Positions 17,515-25,864 of a stretch of 64,000 nucleotides of DNA are shown one piece after another. Position 1 is the first letter of the stretch. The number at the start of each line of letters is the position of its first letter. The translations under genes were made by a program, and so were the position numbers. Origin of the DNA: JAXMHN01 sp964578605. GTDB taxonomy: Bacteria > Verrucomicrobiota > Verrucomicrobiia > Limisphaerales > SIBE01. The stretch covers positions 1 through 64,000 of the forward strand of contig CAZODO010000007.1 in the NCBI GenBank assembly GCA_964578605.1, given 5' to 3'. The notes beneath the pieces were generated by a model. The model had not been told where the DNA came from. It made no database searches and saw only the letters and a list, made by a program, of their open reading frames with translations.

Positions 17515-18093
17515 TCAATCCCGCAGACCGCAGGCGTGATCGGCTCTCCTGCTGGCGGCATGGCCCGGATGATCTTTGGCGGTCGCTTGCACCACCACCG
17601 TCTCTCCTTTCTTGACAGTTGTCGTGGCCTCGTAAACCCATTGGCCGGCTTCCAGCTCTGCCGCCCCTTCTTCAATGACCGTGCCGTCCAACTCCTGGAT
17701 CGATACCCTGACTTCCTTGACTTCGAAGTCATCGACGGCCTTCACCCGAATCATCTCTCCCGAATTGCCGGTGTAACCTGAAAGATCAATGTCTTCCACC
17801 TTCGGTGGCCGGAGGAAGTCGGCTTTGGCAAGGTCAAATCCGCGCCGGTGCTGAGCCCGGCCTGCAGACGAATACTTCTCTTTCAGGCTGGGGTCATCGG
17901 CCCAAATGGATTTAGCCCAGGCAATCGTGTCGCGCAGTTTGCCTTGGTTCACTCGTTCATTCTCGGTCGGCGGCGCGGTTCGGACCGGTCTTTTGCGAAG
18001 GACTTTGATCCCGGGTTTGTGATTTGCGATGACGAGATCGCCGACCATACCTTGGATTTGGCCGACGAGCGGGTTGCCTCTCAGTATTGCCAT
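17515..18093 (-). CDS. hypothetical protein
   Basis: I do not recognise this 192-aa protein as a named family. It starts MAILRGNPLVGQIQGMVGDLVI, has no signal peptide or membrane segment, a basic middle (KVLRKRPVRTAPP) and a C-terminal beta-rich domain of about 70 residues (IRVKAVDDFEVKEVRVSIQ... QWVYEATTTVKKGETVVVQATAKD) resembling an Ig-like or cadherin-type fold. The opening (GxxGQIxGxVGDLVIxxHKxGxxVLRxxP) resembles short structural proteins whose function is unknown. A GTG at 18147 would add 18 residues; the ATG is preferred because the conserved-looking segment begins there. It is monocistronic, and an AT-rich leader runs upstream to about 18250. Confidence 0.65.
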   Translation of the reverse strand: MAILRGNPLVGQIQGMVGDLVIANHKPGIKVLRKRPVRTAPPTENERVNQGKLRDTIAWAKSIWADDPSLKEKYSSAGRAQHRRGFDLAKADFLRPPKVEDIDLSGYTGNSGEMIRVKAVDDFEVKEVRVSIQELDGTVIEEGAAELEAGQWVYEATTTVKKGETVVVQATAKDHPGHAASRRADHACGLRD

Positions 18094-18381
18094 AGTTGCA
18101 TTCTGGGTGTTCAGGCCAAGCCAATCCGCAATGGATTCGCTCGACACTCGAAGTTAGCGCAATTCAAAAACGATAGCGAGACGAATGTTACGCAATGAAA
18201 ACACAATCTTGTTTGAGTATCGATTGTGTATCGATTGAGTTACACTTGTGTTTAGATTGAATGCGGGACCGTTCTTAGCTGTGCGGACCTGCAAGTTCGC
18301 ACCCACTCGCTTGCCTTGTGGTTCAGGTTTTTGCCATCAGGACTGCTTGACAAGCCCGGGTCGACGTGATTAATTACGGTT
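18094..18381. other. AT-richer intergenic region with a short direct repeat and a promoter
   Basis: A direct repeat of TATCGATTG sits at about 18218-18240 in the presumed promoter region of the minus-strand hypothetical gene. A TTGACA (18347-18352) with TTAATT (18370-18375), 17 nt apart, is the predicted plus-strand promoter of the RNA that follows. Confidence 0.5.
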
Positions 18382-18508
18382 GATTTTCGGGCAGTCGGTG
18401 TGGCGGAATTGTTCTTTGAATGCCCAATGAGTTTCGGCGCAAGGTTCTGTACAAGCCTGTGCCGGATATTCCCCTAGAACCTCAGGTTGTACTGATTCTG
18501 AACATTCC
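18382..18508 (+). ncRNA. candidate structured non-coding RNA with its own promoter and terminator
   Basis: No open frame explains this region, yet it lies between a consensus -35 (TTGACA, 18347) with TTAATT 17 nt downstream and a textbook terminator. The transcript would run from about 18382 to 18554, some 170 nt. It can fold by a long-range stem of GGAATTGTTC (18405-18414) with GAACATTCC (18500-18508), extended by GAAT/ATTC (18418-18421/18495-18498). Three interior helices compete: 436-444 with 456-463, 442-448 with 476-482, and 449-458 with 484-492 (add 18000). Competing helices are typical of regulatory RNAs. The size resembles 6S RNA, but I cannot identify that family. Confidence 0.55.
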
Positions 18509-18554
18509 CCGGGTTCCTCGGTCATCCTCTGACTTAGGAACCCGGTTTTTTTTT
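18509..18554 (+). terminator. strong Rho-independent terminator of the candidate RNA
   Basis: CCGGGTTCCT (18509-18518) pairs perfectly with AGGAACCCGG (18536-18545), followed directly by nine T. The orientation is plus, so it cannot serve the minus-strand genes on either side and implies a plus-strand transcript that is not a protein gene. Confidence 0.88.
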
Positions 18555-18671
18555 GATTGAAGAAGGGCCGAGTCGAGCTTTCGGCACGGATTGTTTCCTT
18601 ACTGGCCCTGGCAGGTCTGTGAGTCCAAGCGCAGGGCCAAGAACGGTTGGGATGTCGCCGGTTCTACGGTT

Positions 18672-19877
18672 CTAAAGTCCGTTCCAGATGATCCCCAAGC
18701 TGATCATCGCATAGGAGGTTACGAGGCCCGGGTCTTTCTCCCACCAGCGATTGTTCGTGTTCACCCAAGATCCATCGGGCTGCTGGAGACCTACCAGGCG
18801 CAAGGCGAGTTCCTCGCGCCAGTGGATCTTCCGGCCATCGGCCAACTCGATCCGGTTCACTCCGGCGAGGTTGAGGCCCTTCGCCATGGTGTGGAAATAG
18901 AAGAACAACCCTTGCTGTCCCATCCCTGGGTTTTCCTCGAGAGTGTAATTGGCCTGCAGCCAGTCCAAGACAGCCGTGATCCTGGGATCGTCCCGCTTCA
19001 TGTCGGCGTAGATGTAGCTTAGCAACCCCGCATAGCTAATACTCCCATAGGACCGCAAGGCCACGCGCCCGGAAGGCAGGTTGGTCTCGCCCGCCATGCT
19101 GTAACCGGGAAAATAAACAAAACCGCCGCGGTTTGCCGGATCACTGGCGACCCACTCTTGCTTGTTGTATTCGGGAAGATTTTGGCAGCTCTGGATGAAG
19201 CGAATGGCCGCTTCCCAATTCAGATCGCGGGCATCGTGGAGCGCTTGGTCCTTCATCAATTGTTTGCTGTAATAGAGCGCTTCGAGGGCCTGCATGGTGT
19301 TGGAGAGGTCGGAGTGAGGATACCGGCTGCCGTAGCCAATTCCGCCATCGAGCGCGTTATCGGCCGTGCCCGGTTGGTCGAAATCCGATTGGATGCCGAC
19401 GAGAAAGCTGCGGGCCTTCAAGATGACAGGATGGTACTCCGCGTTTTCGGCCGCGATGAGCGCCAGCATGGAAATGGCCGTATTGTAATTCTTGAGATCT
19501 TTGCCGTAGATCCCGCCGTCGGGTTGCACACAGCCAAGAAGGAACTCGGTTGCGCGCCGCACGACTGCAGGATCGACATCGGCCCCGGCCCTCTTGGCTC
19601 CGCGGAAGGCGAGCAGCGGCAGCGCGGTCATTGCGGGATGATCGGGTATTGACCAAAAGCCCTTTTCGTTCTGGTTCTTTTCGAGCCAGGCCACACCGCG
19701 TGCGAGCGCGGCGCGGACTTCATTCTGGAGCGACACATTGGGGCGCGCGAGGGTGCGGGCTGGAGGGGCTTCCGCAGCCCGGGGAATACCCGCGCCCGCA
19801 AGAACCAGCAGGGCGCAGAGCAGGGGGGACAGGGTGGGTAATGATTTCCGGAAACCGATCGCACTACTCATTTTCAT
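18672..19877 (-). CDS. secreted prenyltransferase/squalene-oxidase-repeat (alpha-toroid) protein
   Basis: This 401-aa protein has a signal peptide (about residues 1-34, ending PRAAEA) and an alpha-toroid built from repeats like those of squalene cyclases. The repeat ends are visible as VAWLEKNQNEKGFWS, VQPDGGIYGK, DGGIGYGSRYPHSD, NRGGFVYFPGYS and LQQPDGSWVN. The DxDD catalytic motif of true squalene-hopene cyclases is not apparent, so it is probably not a terpene cyclase. Proteins of this type are common and uncharacterised in Verrucomicrobia and Planctomycetes. Its start overlaps the end of the YdjY gene by 14 nt, so the two are translationally coupled and their exported products may work together. 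Confidence 0.82.
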   Translation of the reverse strand: MKMSSAIGFRKSLPTLSPLLCALLVLAGAGIPRAAEAPPARTLARPNVSLQNEVRAALARGVAWLEKNQNEKGFWSIPDHPAMTALPLLAFRGAKRAGADVDPAVVRRATEFLLGCVQPDGGIYGKDLKNYNTAISMLALIAAENAEYHPVILKARSFLVGIQSDFDQPGTADNALDGGIGYGSRYPHSDLSNTMQALEALYYSKQLMKDQALHDARDLNWEAAIRFIQSCQNLPEYNKQEWVASDPANRGGFVYFPGYSMAGETNLPSGRVALRSYGSISYAGLLSYIYADMKRDDPRITAVLDWLQANYTLEENPGMGQQGLFFYFHTMAKGLNLAGVNRIELADGRKIHWREELALRLVGLQQPDGSWVNTNNRWWEKDPGLVTSYAMISLGIIWNGL

Positions 19878-20595
19878 TCTCCAGTTGCATGGTGACCGTG
19901 ACGGGCCTGCCCAAAGGGGGAGCGAGCTTCGTGTTCACCGTCCAGATTTCGTCGTCGTTGCGTCCTGGCCTGGGATTATTAACCAGCGCATCCGGGTCGG
20001 CGTAAATGGCGACGATGGAGCCGTCGCGTTGTGCCAGAAACGTGCCATTCACGAGGCGAGACCCATTAAACACCCACGGGCCGCGGGTCATCTGCGCCTT
20101 GTCCAAACTGTTCCAGACCAGGTCTTCGAGAGGCAGGCGTTTCGGACCGTCGTCGGTGGCCCATTCGACTTCGATCCGGATTCGGGGACCAACCAGGTCG
20201 CGCGGGGTTGTGGACGCGGCTTGAGAGCGGGCGGTTGCCTCGGGCCAAACAAGCAGGCGTGCCAGTTGGAGGTGCAACGGGTCGACCTCGGTCTTGAGGA
20301 CGCTTTCATGCACTTTGCCCGTGGTGTGCACCAACGCATATTCCACCACGCCCTCGGCCATGTTCAAGGCCGCCGGGAAACGGAGGGTGCGCCGGGTCTT
20401 GTCGAGGCGCACGGCGCCGAGAGCGACGGTGTGGGCGTCAAGTTGGCGGAAGACCAGGTTGGTCGACGAAGCCCCTTCCGACGCCGGGGGAGCAGGGGCA
20501 TTCCCAGGGGGCGAGGACGCAGCGGGTGGGGCGCCCGCTGCGCCGGCCATGGAGAGCACAAGGTTGGCCAGAATAAAGATTCGGCGTTTTAACAT
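19864..20595 (-). CDS. YdjY domain-containing exported protein
   Basis: A 243-aa protein with a signal peptide (residues 1-22), a Pro/Ser/Ala linker (about 23-45) and a YdjY domain. The domain is shown by the segments RTLRFPAALNMAEGVVEYALV, GKVHESVLKTEVDPLHLQLARLL, the RIEVEW strand and the WVFNGSRLVNGTFLAQRDGSIVAIYADP block. In enterobacteria YdjY belongs to a predicted redox cluster, but no activity has been shown. It precedes and overlaps the alpha-toroid gene by 14 nt. A hairpin (20609-20641) sits just before its start codon. Confidence 0.83.
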   Translation of the reverse strand: MLKRRIFILANLVLSMAGAAGAPPAASSPPGNAPAPPASEGASSTNLVFRQLDAHTVALGAVRLDKTRRTLRFPAALNMAEGVVEYALVHTTGKVHESVLKTEVDPLHLQLARLLVWPEATARSQAASTTPRDLVGPRIRIEVEWATDDGPKRLPLEDLVWNSLDKAQMTRGPWVFNGSRLVNGTFLAQRDGSIVAIYADPDALVNNPRPGRNDDEIWTVNTKLAPPLGRPVTVTMQLENENE

Positions 20596-20608
20596 GGTGC
20601 CTGCAACA

Positions 20609-20641
20609 CGCCAGGCGAGGTGACCACGCTCGCCCCTGGCG
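20609..20641 (-). terminator. imperfect hairpin between the DHS-like and YdjY genes
   Basis: CGCCAGGCGAG (20609-20619) pairs with CTCG-CC-CCTGGCG (20629-20641), with two bulged C. It lies between the stop at 20648 and the next start at 20595. Without a T-run it could weaken readthrough or mask the YdjY translation start. Confidence 0.4.
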
Positions 20642-20647
20642 AACGAA

Positions 20648-21859
20648 TCAATCGATCTCCGGCTCGGAACCGTCGATCATTTTCACCTTGTTATGGAGGA
20701 AGTACTCCCTGGTGAGAGCCCGGGTCATGGCCCCACGCTGATCGAACAGGCGGCGGAGTTTGCGCGGTTTGTGCTTCGCGAGGGCGTAATGCGTCAGGAT
20801 GGGCATGGCGAGCGTGGTGTCCGTGTAGCACACGACCGCATCGGGAAGCTTCGTGGGATCGACCTTGCCCCAACTGACGGCCTCGCTAGGGGTGGCGCCG
20901 GAAAGCCCGCCGGTGTCGGGACGCGCATCGGTAACCTGGAGGAAGTAATCCTGGCCATATTCCTTGATCCGGAGCACTTCCTGGATTTGCGGCTCGGTCT
21001 GGAGCATGAAGTTCTTCGGGCTGCCGCCACCCCACAGGACCACAGCGCTCTTGCCGCCCGACCGTTTGGCTGCGAGAACGAACGCGGTGGTTTCGTTGAC
21101 ATCGATGGACGGGTTCATGCGGAGCTTGCTGCCGCGCAGTTCCACGCCCGCGACGTTCATGCCGATGGTGGAGTCGCCCGGCGAGGAGGTGTAGCAGGGG
21201 ACGCCCGCCCGGTAGGCTGCCGCGAGCACGGAGACGTCCTTGAGCTTGTTCTTCCGTTCCCATTCGGCGCAGTACTTGCCGAGCAGGTAATGAAGCTCCG
21301 CCGTGCCCATTTCCTTTTGGAACTCGGGCTGCATCAAGACGTCGCGCAGGATGTCGTCGGTGGCCATGAGCGCGTCGCTATAAGGGATAAGGACGTCATA
21401 GATCCGAACGAGGTCGTTGTCGCGAAGGTCGGTATCGTCAAACTTGAAACTGCCGGTGTGGACCGGGAAGTTCAGGGCGAAATGCATATCGTGATAAAGG
21501 TTCGCACCCGTGGAGACAATCCAGTCCACAAAGCCGGCCTTGATCAGGGGGATAATGCATGAACAGCCAAGCCCAGCGGGCGTGAGCGCGCCGGAGATGC
21601 TCATCCCAATGGTGACGTCGGGTTCCAGCATCTTGCCGGCAAAGAGCTGGCAGCCTTCTTTGAGGCGAGCCGAGTTGTAAGCCAGGAACACGTCATCCAC
21701 GAGGTCCGTCAGCTTCTCTTTGCCAGTGAGGTTCCGCGGTTGAATACGCTTCCCGGCGAGGTACTGCTCCTTGTTCGGGCACCGCTTCTTTTTCATCCAG
21801 TCCGGCATTTCCGAAACATCTTCCCTGGACCGGACGTGTTTTTTTTCAGTTCTAGGCAT
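20648..21859 (-). CDS. deoxyhypusine synthase-like protein
   Basis: This 403-aa protein is a clear homologue of eukaryotic and archaeal deoxyhypusine synthase, an NAD-dependent aminobutyltransferase that uses spermidine. The NAD/active-site landmarks are present: VSTGANLYHD (116-125), SSPGDSTIGM (225-234), LWGGGSPKNF with the lysine equivalent to human Lys329 at K282, and RPDTGGLSGATPSEAVSWGK. Bacteria lack the usual target eIF5A, and known bacterial homologues make homospermidine or have unknown targets. The retained lysine suggests real transferase activity. The ATG at 21859 is used; an upstream in-frame ATG at 21892 adds 11 residues. It leads the YdjY/alpha-toroid genes on the same strand. 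Confidence 0.9.
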   Translation of the reverse strand: MPRTEKKHVRSREDVSEMPDWMKKKRCPNKEQYLAGKRIQPRNLTGKEKLTDLVDDVFLAYNSARLKEGCQLFAGKMLEPDVTIGMSISGALTPAGLGCSCIIPLIKAGFVDWIVSTGANLYHDMHFALNFPVHTGSFKFDDTDLRDNDLVRIYDVLIPYSDALMATDDILRDVLMQPEFQKEMGTAELHYLLGKYCAEWERKNKLKDVSVLAAAYRAGVPCYTSSPGDSTIGMNVAGVELRGSKLRMNPSIDVNETTAFVLAAKRSGGKSAVVLWGGGSPKNFMLQTEPQIQEVLRIKEYGQDYFLQVTDARPDTGGLSGATPSEAVSWGKVDPTKLPDAVVCYTDTTLAMPILTHYALAKHKPRKLRRLFDQRGAMTRALTREYFLHNKVKMIDGSEPEID

Positions 21860-21962
21860 AGCTATTTCAGGTTCGAATATCCTTGTGATCAAAATACGGT
21901 ACCGGCTGCCCTTGCCAATGCTATTCTACCCCGGGCGACTGGCAGGGCAGGCCCAAGCCTTC

Positions 21963-24900
21963 TCAATTGAATGATAAGATGACCTTGGCTTCGCCTTTGA
22001 ACGCGGCATCGACCGGCTTTGACGAGAGCAGGAAGAGCCGGTCGTCGCTGACGCCGCCGGATAACAAGAAGCTCTGCACGGCTTTGGCCCGTGCTTCCAT
22101 GACCCGCCGCAGATCGTCGGGGGGGACCTCCGTCTTCGCGGCCAGCAAAGTCTCCATATGGTCCGGGGTCAAGCTGGCCAGTTCCGGGTTTTGCTCCCGC
22201 AGAAGGGCATCGGCCTTTGAAGTCCGGTGGGCCTGGCGGATGGCGGCGCGCGCGGTCGCAGGCTTGAAAAGACTGGTCATCCGCTTGAAGAAGCCCGGTC
22301 CTTCCGGGTTTTGCCTCACCACGGAGTTGGTGGCAGCAGCGGCGCGTTTTGCCACCGCCTCGATCGCCTCGGAAAGGTTGGTGCCAAAGCGGGCTACCAC
22401 AGCGGCACGGAGCAGGCGTTCGTACTCGACCGGCTCAAGCTGGAACGCTTCCGCGGAAGGCGGCGCTTGCCCTACGCTCGCCAATTCGCGGAGGCGCTCA
22501 GATTTCATTTCGTCGCGCACTCGGGCGCGAGCCAGGGCGTCCCGATCGGCAGCGGGATCCACGGAACCTTCGATCTCGAGATTGAGTGCCGGGCGTTTCT
22601 CGAGCGCTTGCACCAGTTTCACGAGCTTGTTGGTTTCCGAACTTAGGAGCAGGGTTTGGCCGGGCTGAAACTCAACGAAGCTCAGCTCTTCGCCTCCGCC
22701 CACGAGCGAGCCGATCAGTTTGAAAGGCGAGGCGGCGGCTTTGACAATGAGATTGCCGATCACCTGGGCGATCACCGGCCCAATCCTGAAAGCCGGATCG
22801 TCCAGCCGGCCGTCCAGTGGCACATCCAGGGCGATCCGGCCGTTGACGTCCTTCAGCAGCGCCACGCCGAGTTTGACGGGCAGTTTGGTTGCGTCCGGGT
22901 TGTCGTTGCGCGGGCCCAGCACGAGCTGATCGATGTTCACCTGGTTGGCAGCCTTGAGCTGCTTGCCCTGAACGGAGTAATCGAGAATGAGCGAGAGGCG
23001 GCCCTTGTTCAAAGGATAACCAACGAACTTCTCCATGTAAGGCGTGAACGGGGTGAGTTGGAGATTGCTGTTGGTCCATACCAGGTCCACCACGGGCTCG
23101 CGGGCAAGGGGATTCATCTTGCCTCGAAGGGCGAAGGGCGACCCTTCATCCACTTGCCCGACGATCGCGACGTCGGCGACGGAGTCCGGGCTGCTGGAGA
23201 GCCCTTTGACCGTGCCGCCGAGCTCCCGGACGTCAAACGAGCAGGGGGGTTGAACGGATTCATCTCCGAAATGAATCGCGGCTTTCTCGAGTCGAAACTC
23301 GCCAAGTTGGACCGGGAAGGCGGCGCCGGTTGAAGGGGCGCTGGGTTCCGGGTTGGGTTCTGACGTCACGGGGGCCGGGGGAGGCGTTTCCGGGGCAGTG
23401 TCGGCTGGCTTCGAGCCCTTTGGAAAGACGGCCACGAAGTTCGGCACCTTGTTGGATGAAATGATGACGCTGGTCCTTAGACCTGCCAGCTGGAGCTGGT
23501 CGATCGCCACTTTGTTCGGCTGCAAGCTCAGATCGATTCCCGCCACCGACAAGCCGTCCCAGCGCACGAATTCTTTGAACAGAACCTGGTCCACCGTCGC
23601 AAACTCCGCCACGCCCAACTGTCCGGTAAAGCGGATCTTGGCGGCATTCGTGGAGGTTTCGGCGAATTGCACACGGCCGGTCAGATTGAAAAGGCCGCTT
23701 TCGATTCCCAACTTGGCGTGCGGCTCGACCCACGGTTGAAAGCCGCGCAGCGCAAGACCCGCGATCTGAATCTCGGCATCGGCCGATGGGGAATACGGAC
23801 GGACCGTGCCCTGGACGGCCAGCGTGCCGGCTCCGTTAAGACGGGTGGAAAACTCCGCGGCCACCGGGGCGTTGCTCGGGAAGTGCGCGCCTTTGAGCGT
23901 GAGCGAGAGCTGATCGAGAGTGGCCTGCCCCGGGGTGGGCGTTTGATGGTCGGTAAAATGGACGGTCCATTCGCGCAGCGCCAATTCATCCAGTGCAACG
24001 CTCCAGGGACCGACCGCGGGACGCTCTGCGCCTCCCTCGGGGCGCGCAGGAGCGGCTTCGCCTTCCGGTTGGGGGCTGACGTCCGCGGCCGGAGGTGCGT
24101 TGGTGGTGGCGGCTGCCGTCTTGCGCGCGGGCAGGAGGGTCAGCAGGTTGATCGTGCCGTCCCCGGCGCGGGCGGCGTGTATTTCCACAGCCCTCGAGGT
24201 GATCGCGCCCGCCTTGACGGACTTCTCTTCCAGGCTGGCGGACACGTTTTCCACCGCGAATTCCGGGACACTTATCACGGTTTGGGAGTTGCCAGGATCC
24301 TGGATCGTCAAATTCGACACGCGCACGGCCGCGTTACTCACCGCGGCCTGGAGAGCACCGCCCGAGAGGGCCTGTTGGACGCTGAGGTTCAGGCCCGCCT
24401 TGCCCCCGGTGAGCACGCCGCGGAAGAAGGGCGTCAGGAAGGGCTGATACTTCTTGAGGTCGATTTCCGCCAGTTGGAGTGTGCTGGAACTGCGCACGGG
24501 GTTCACGGAGATGTCGGCGGCGAACTTGATGGATTCGTTCTGCTCGGTTGTGGCGTCCAGGCTGAGTGTGCCCGAGCTGTTCGTGGCTGTGGACAAGCCC
24601 TGCACGCCGATATTGAGCGGGCTTAAGACGGTCCGGAACGGACCTGGGACCGTGGCGTCCTCGAAGGTCACCGAGCCGTTCTTCAACTGGTACTCGCTGA
24701 GGGCAATGACCCAGGGCGGCTGGGGCGGCGCATTGGAAGAAGGCCCTGCAACGGGGGGAGCCGGCATCGTGGGGGCAGGGGGATCAGCCTCTCGGCGAAC
24801 GATCAACGAAAGGATATTGAGGGTTCCATCAACGTTCCGTCGCACGAGCGCCTTGGGCTGGTCGACGATGATCGATTCGACCCTCGCCCGGCGCGCCCGG

Positions 24901-25847
24901 AGGTCCACCGTGCCCTGTTCCAGCGCAAAGGATGGGACCGCAAGCACGACTTCACCTGTGCCCGGATCTTTCACCTCGAAATTGGAGAGGGTCATCACGA
25001 GGTTGGAAGCGACGAGATCGGTCCCGTTGGTGCCGATCTCGAACCGGTAATTTCCCGCCATGTCGATCGAGCCGCCGGTCAGTTGGGCTCGGGTGAAGTC
25101 TTCGATGTAAGGCGAATGGACCGGCAGTTGCACGCCGCGGATCAAGAGCGAGCCGCGCGAACCCAGCGGCTGGGCGGAGACGGTCCCTGACCAGGCGATG
25201 CCCCGGTCGCTCGAGCTGGACGCCTGAAAGGAATAGGGGCTATCCCTGTCCGGTTTGGTGGTGAACCGATGGAGATCGAAGTTGATCGGTTGGTAATCCG
25301 TTCGGAAGGGCGTCTTGCGCGAGAGATCCGCAAATCCGAAATGGCCATTGGTCACGCTTAGATTAAAGATGACGAGGCGGGGAAGGCCGCGTTTCGATTC
25401 CGGCTCCGGCTTGGGTTTTGGCGGAGCGTTCGTCGAGGGCTCCAACAGGTCCGCGAAGTTGAGCCGGCCCTCCCTGTTGAGGGCCACTTCGACGCGGGGA
25501 TCTGTCAGGCTGATCCGGTCGAAGGTCCACGCCAAGCGGAAGAGCGACGACAGTTGGAAGTTCGCGTAGAACTCTTCGAAAGAGAGAAAGGGCTGCCCGT
25601 TGGTTTCGGTCAACCCGAGCCCTCGCACCGTGAGCGAAAGCGCCAGCGGATTGAACTTCACCTGGCGAACAGCGGCGCTCCGATGGGTGGCCGGGGGCAG
25701 TTGCTTCTGCAATTGCCACTTGATCAGCGCCGGAACGAGGAAGAAACCGGCCAGCAGGTAAACGACCAGCGCTCCTCCCAACCAAAGGCTCCACTTGCGC
25801 ACCCGCGGTTTGCTCCAGATTTCAGCGACGGAACGGGGCGCCTTCAT
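21963..25847 (-). CDS. DUF748/AsmA-like envelope protein with OmpA-like C-terminal region
   Basis: A 1294-aa protein with one N-terminal transmembrane helix (about residues 20-40) and a very long periplasmic beta-rich body of repeated DUF748/AsmA blocks, seen as recurring phrases such as TDPRVEVALNREGRLNFADLL, FEDATVPGPFRTVLSPLNIGVQ and FTDHQTPTPGQATLDQLSLTL. Pro-rich spacers separate the blocks. The C-terminal region (SFVEFQPGQTLL... LEKRPALNLEIEGSVDPAADRDAL) resembles the OmpA-like helix-strand unit of this family. AsmA-type proteins such as TamB and YhdP form lipid-conducting grooves between the membranes, so lipid transport or outer-membrane assembly is inferred. It lies in the same minus-strand run as lptF. 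Confidence 0.86.
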   Translation of the reverse strand: MKAPRSVAEIWSKPRVRKWSLWLGGALVVYLLAGFFLVPALIKWQLQKQLPPATHRSAAVRQVKFNPLALSLTVRGLGLTETNGQPFLSFEEFYANFQLSSLFRLAWTFDRISLTDPRVEVALNREGRLNFADLLEPSTNAPPKPKPEPESKRGLPRLVIFNLSVTNGHFGFADLSRKTPFRTDYQPINFDLHRFTTKPDRDSPYSFQASSSSDRGIAWSGTVSAQPLGSRGSLLIRGVQLPVHSPYIEDFTRAQLTGGSIDMAGNYRFEIGTNGTDLVASNLVMTLSNFEVKDPGTGEVVLAVPSFALEQGTVDLRARRARVESIIVDQPKALVRRNVDGTLNILSLIVRREADPPAPTMPAPPVAGPSSNAPPQPPWVIALSEYQLKNGSVTFEDATVPGPFRTVLSPLNIGVQGLSTATNSSGTLSLDATTEQNESIKFAADISVNPVRSSSTLQLAEIDLKKYQPFLTPFFRGVLTGGKAGLNLSVQQALSGGALQAAVSNAAVRVSNLTIQDPGNSQTVISVPEFAVENVSASLEEKSVKAGAITSRAVEIHAARAGDGTINLLTLLPARKTAAATTNAPPAADVSPQPEGEAAPARPEGGAERPAVGPWSVALDELALREWTVHFTDHQTPTPGQATLDQLSLTLKGAHFPSNAPVAAEFSTRLNGAGTLAVQGTVRPYSPSADAEIQIAGLALRGFQPWVEPHAKLGIESGLFNLTGRVQFAETSTNAAKIRFTGQLGVAEFATVDQVLFKEFVRWDGLSVAGIDLSLQPNKVAIDQLQLAGLRTSVIISSNKVPNFVAVFPKGSKPADTAPETPPPAPVTSEPNPEPSAPSTGAAFPVQLGEFRLEKAAIHFGDESVQPPCSFDVRELGGTVKGLSSSPDSVADVAIVGQVDEGSPFALRGKMNPLAREPVVDLVWTNSNLQLTPFTPYMEKFVGYPLNKGRLSLILDYSVQGKQLKAANQVNIDQLVLGPRNDNPDATKLPVKLGVALLKDVNGRIALDVPLDGRLDDPAFRIGPVIAQVIGNLIVKAAASPFKLIGSLVGGGEELSFVEFQPGQTLLLSSETNKLVKLVQALEKRPALNLEIEGSVDPAADRDALARARVRDEMKSERLRELASVGQAPPSAEAFQLEPVEYERLLRAAVVARFGTNLSEAIEAVAKRAAAATNSVVRQNPEGPGFFKRMTSLFKPATARAAIRQAHRTSKADALLREQNPELASLTPDHMETLLAAKTEVPPDDLRRVMEARAKAVQSFLLSGGVSDDRLFLLSSKPVDAAFKGEAKVILSFN

Positions 25848-25864
25848 GGCGAGTCACGGTTAAG

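Noticed and set aside
18382..18554. Assignment of the RNA as 6S, SRP, tmRNA or RNase P RNA
   Set aside because: No SRP GGAAG loop, no tmRNA tag or tRNA-like end, and no RNase P core were found; the 6S-type single long hairpin with a central bulge is not convincing.
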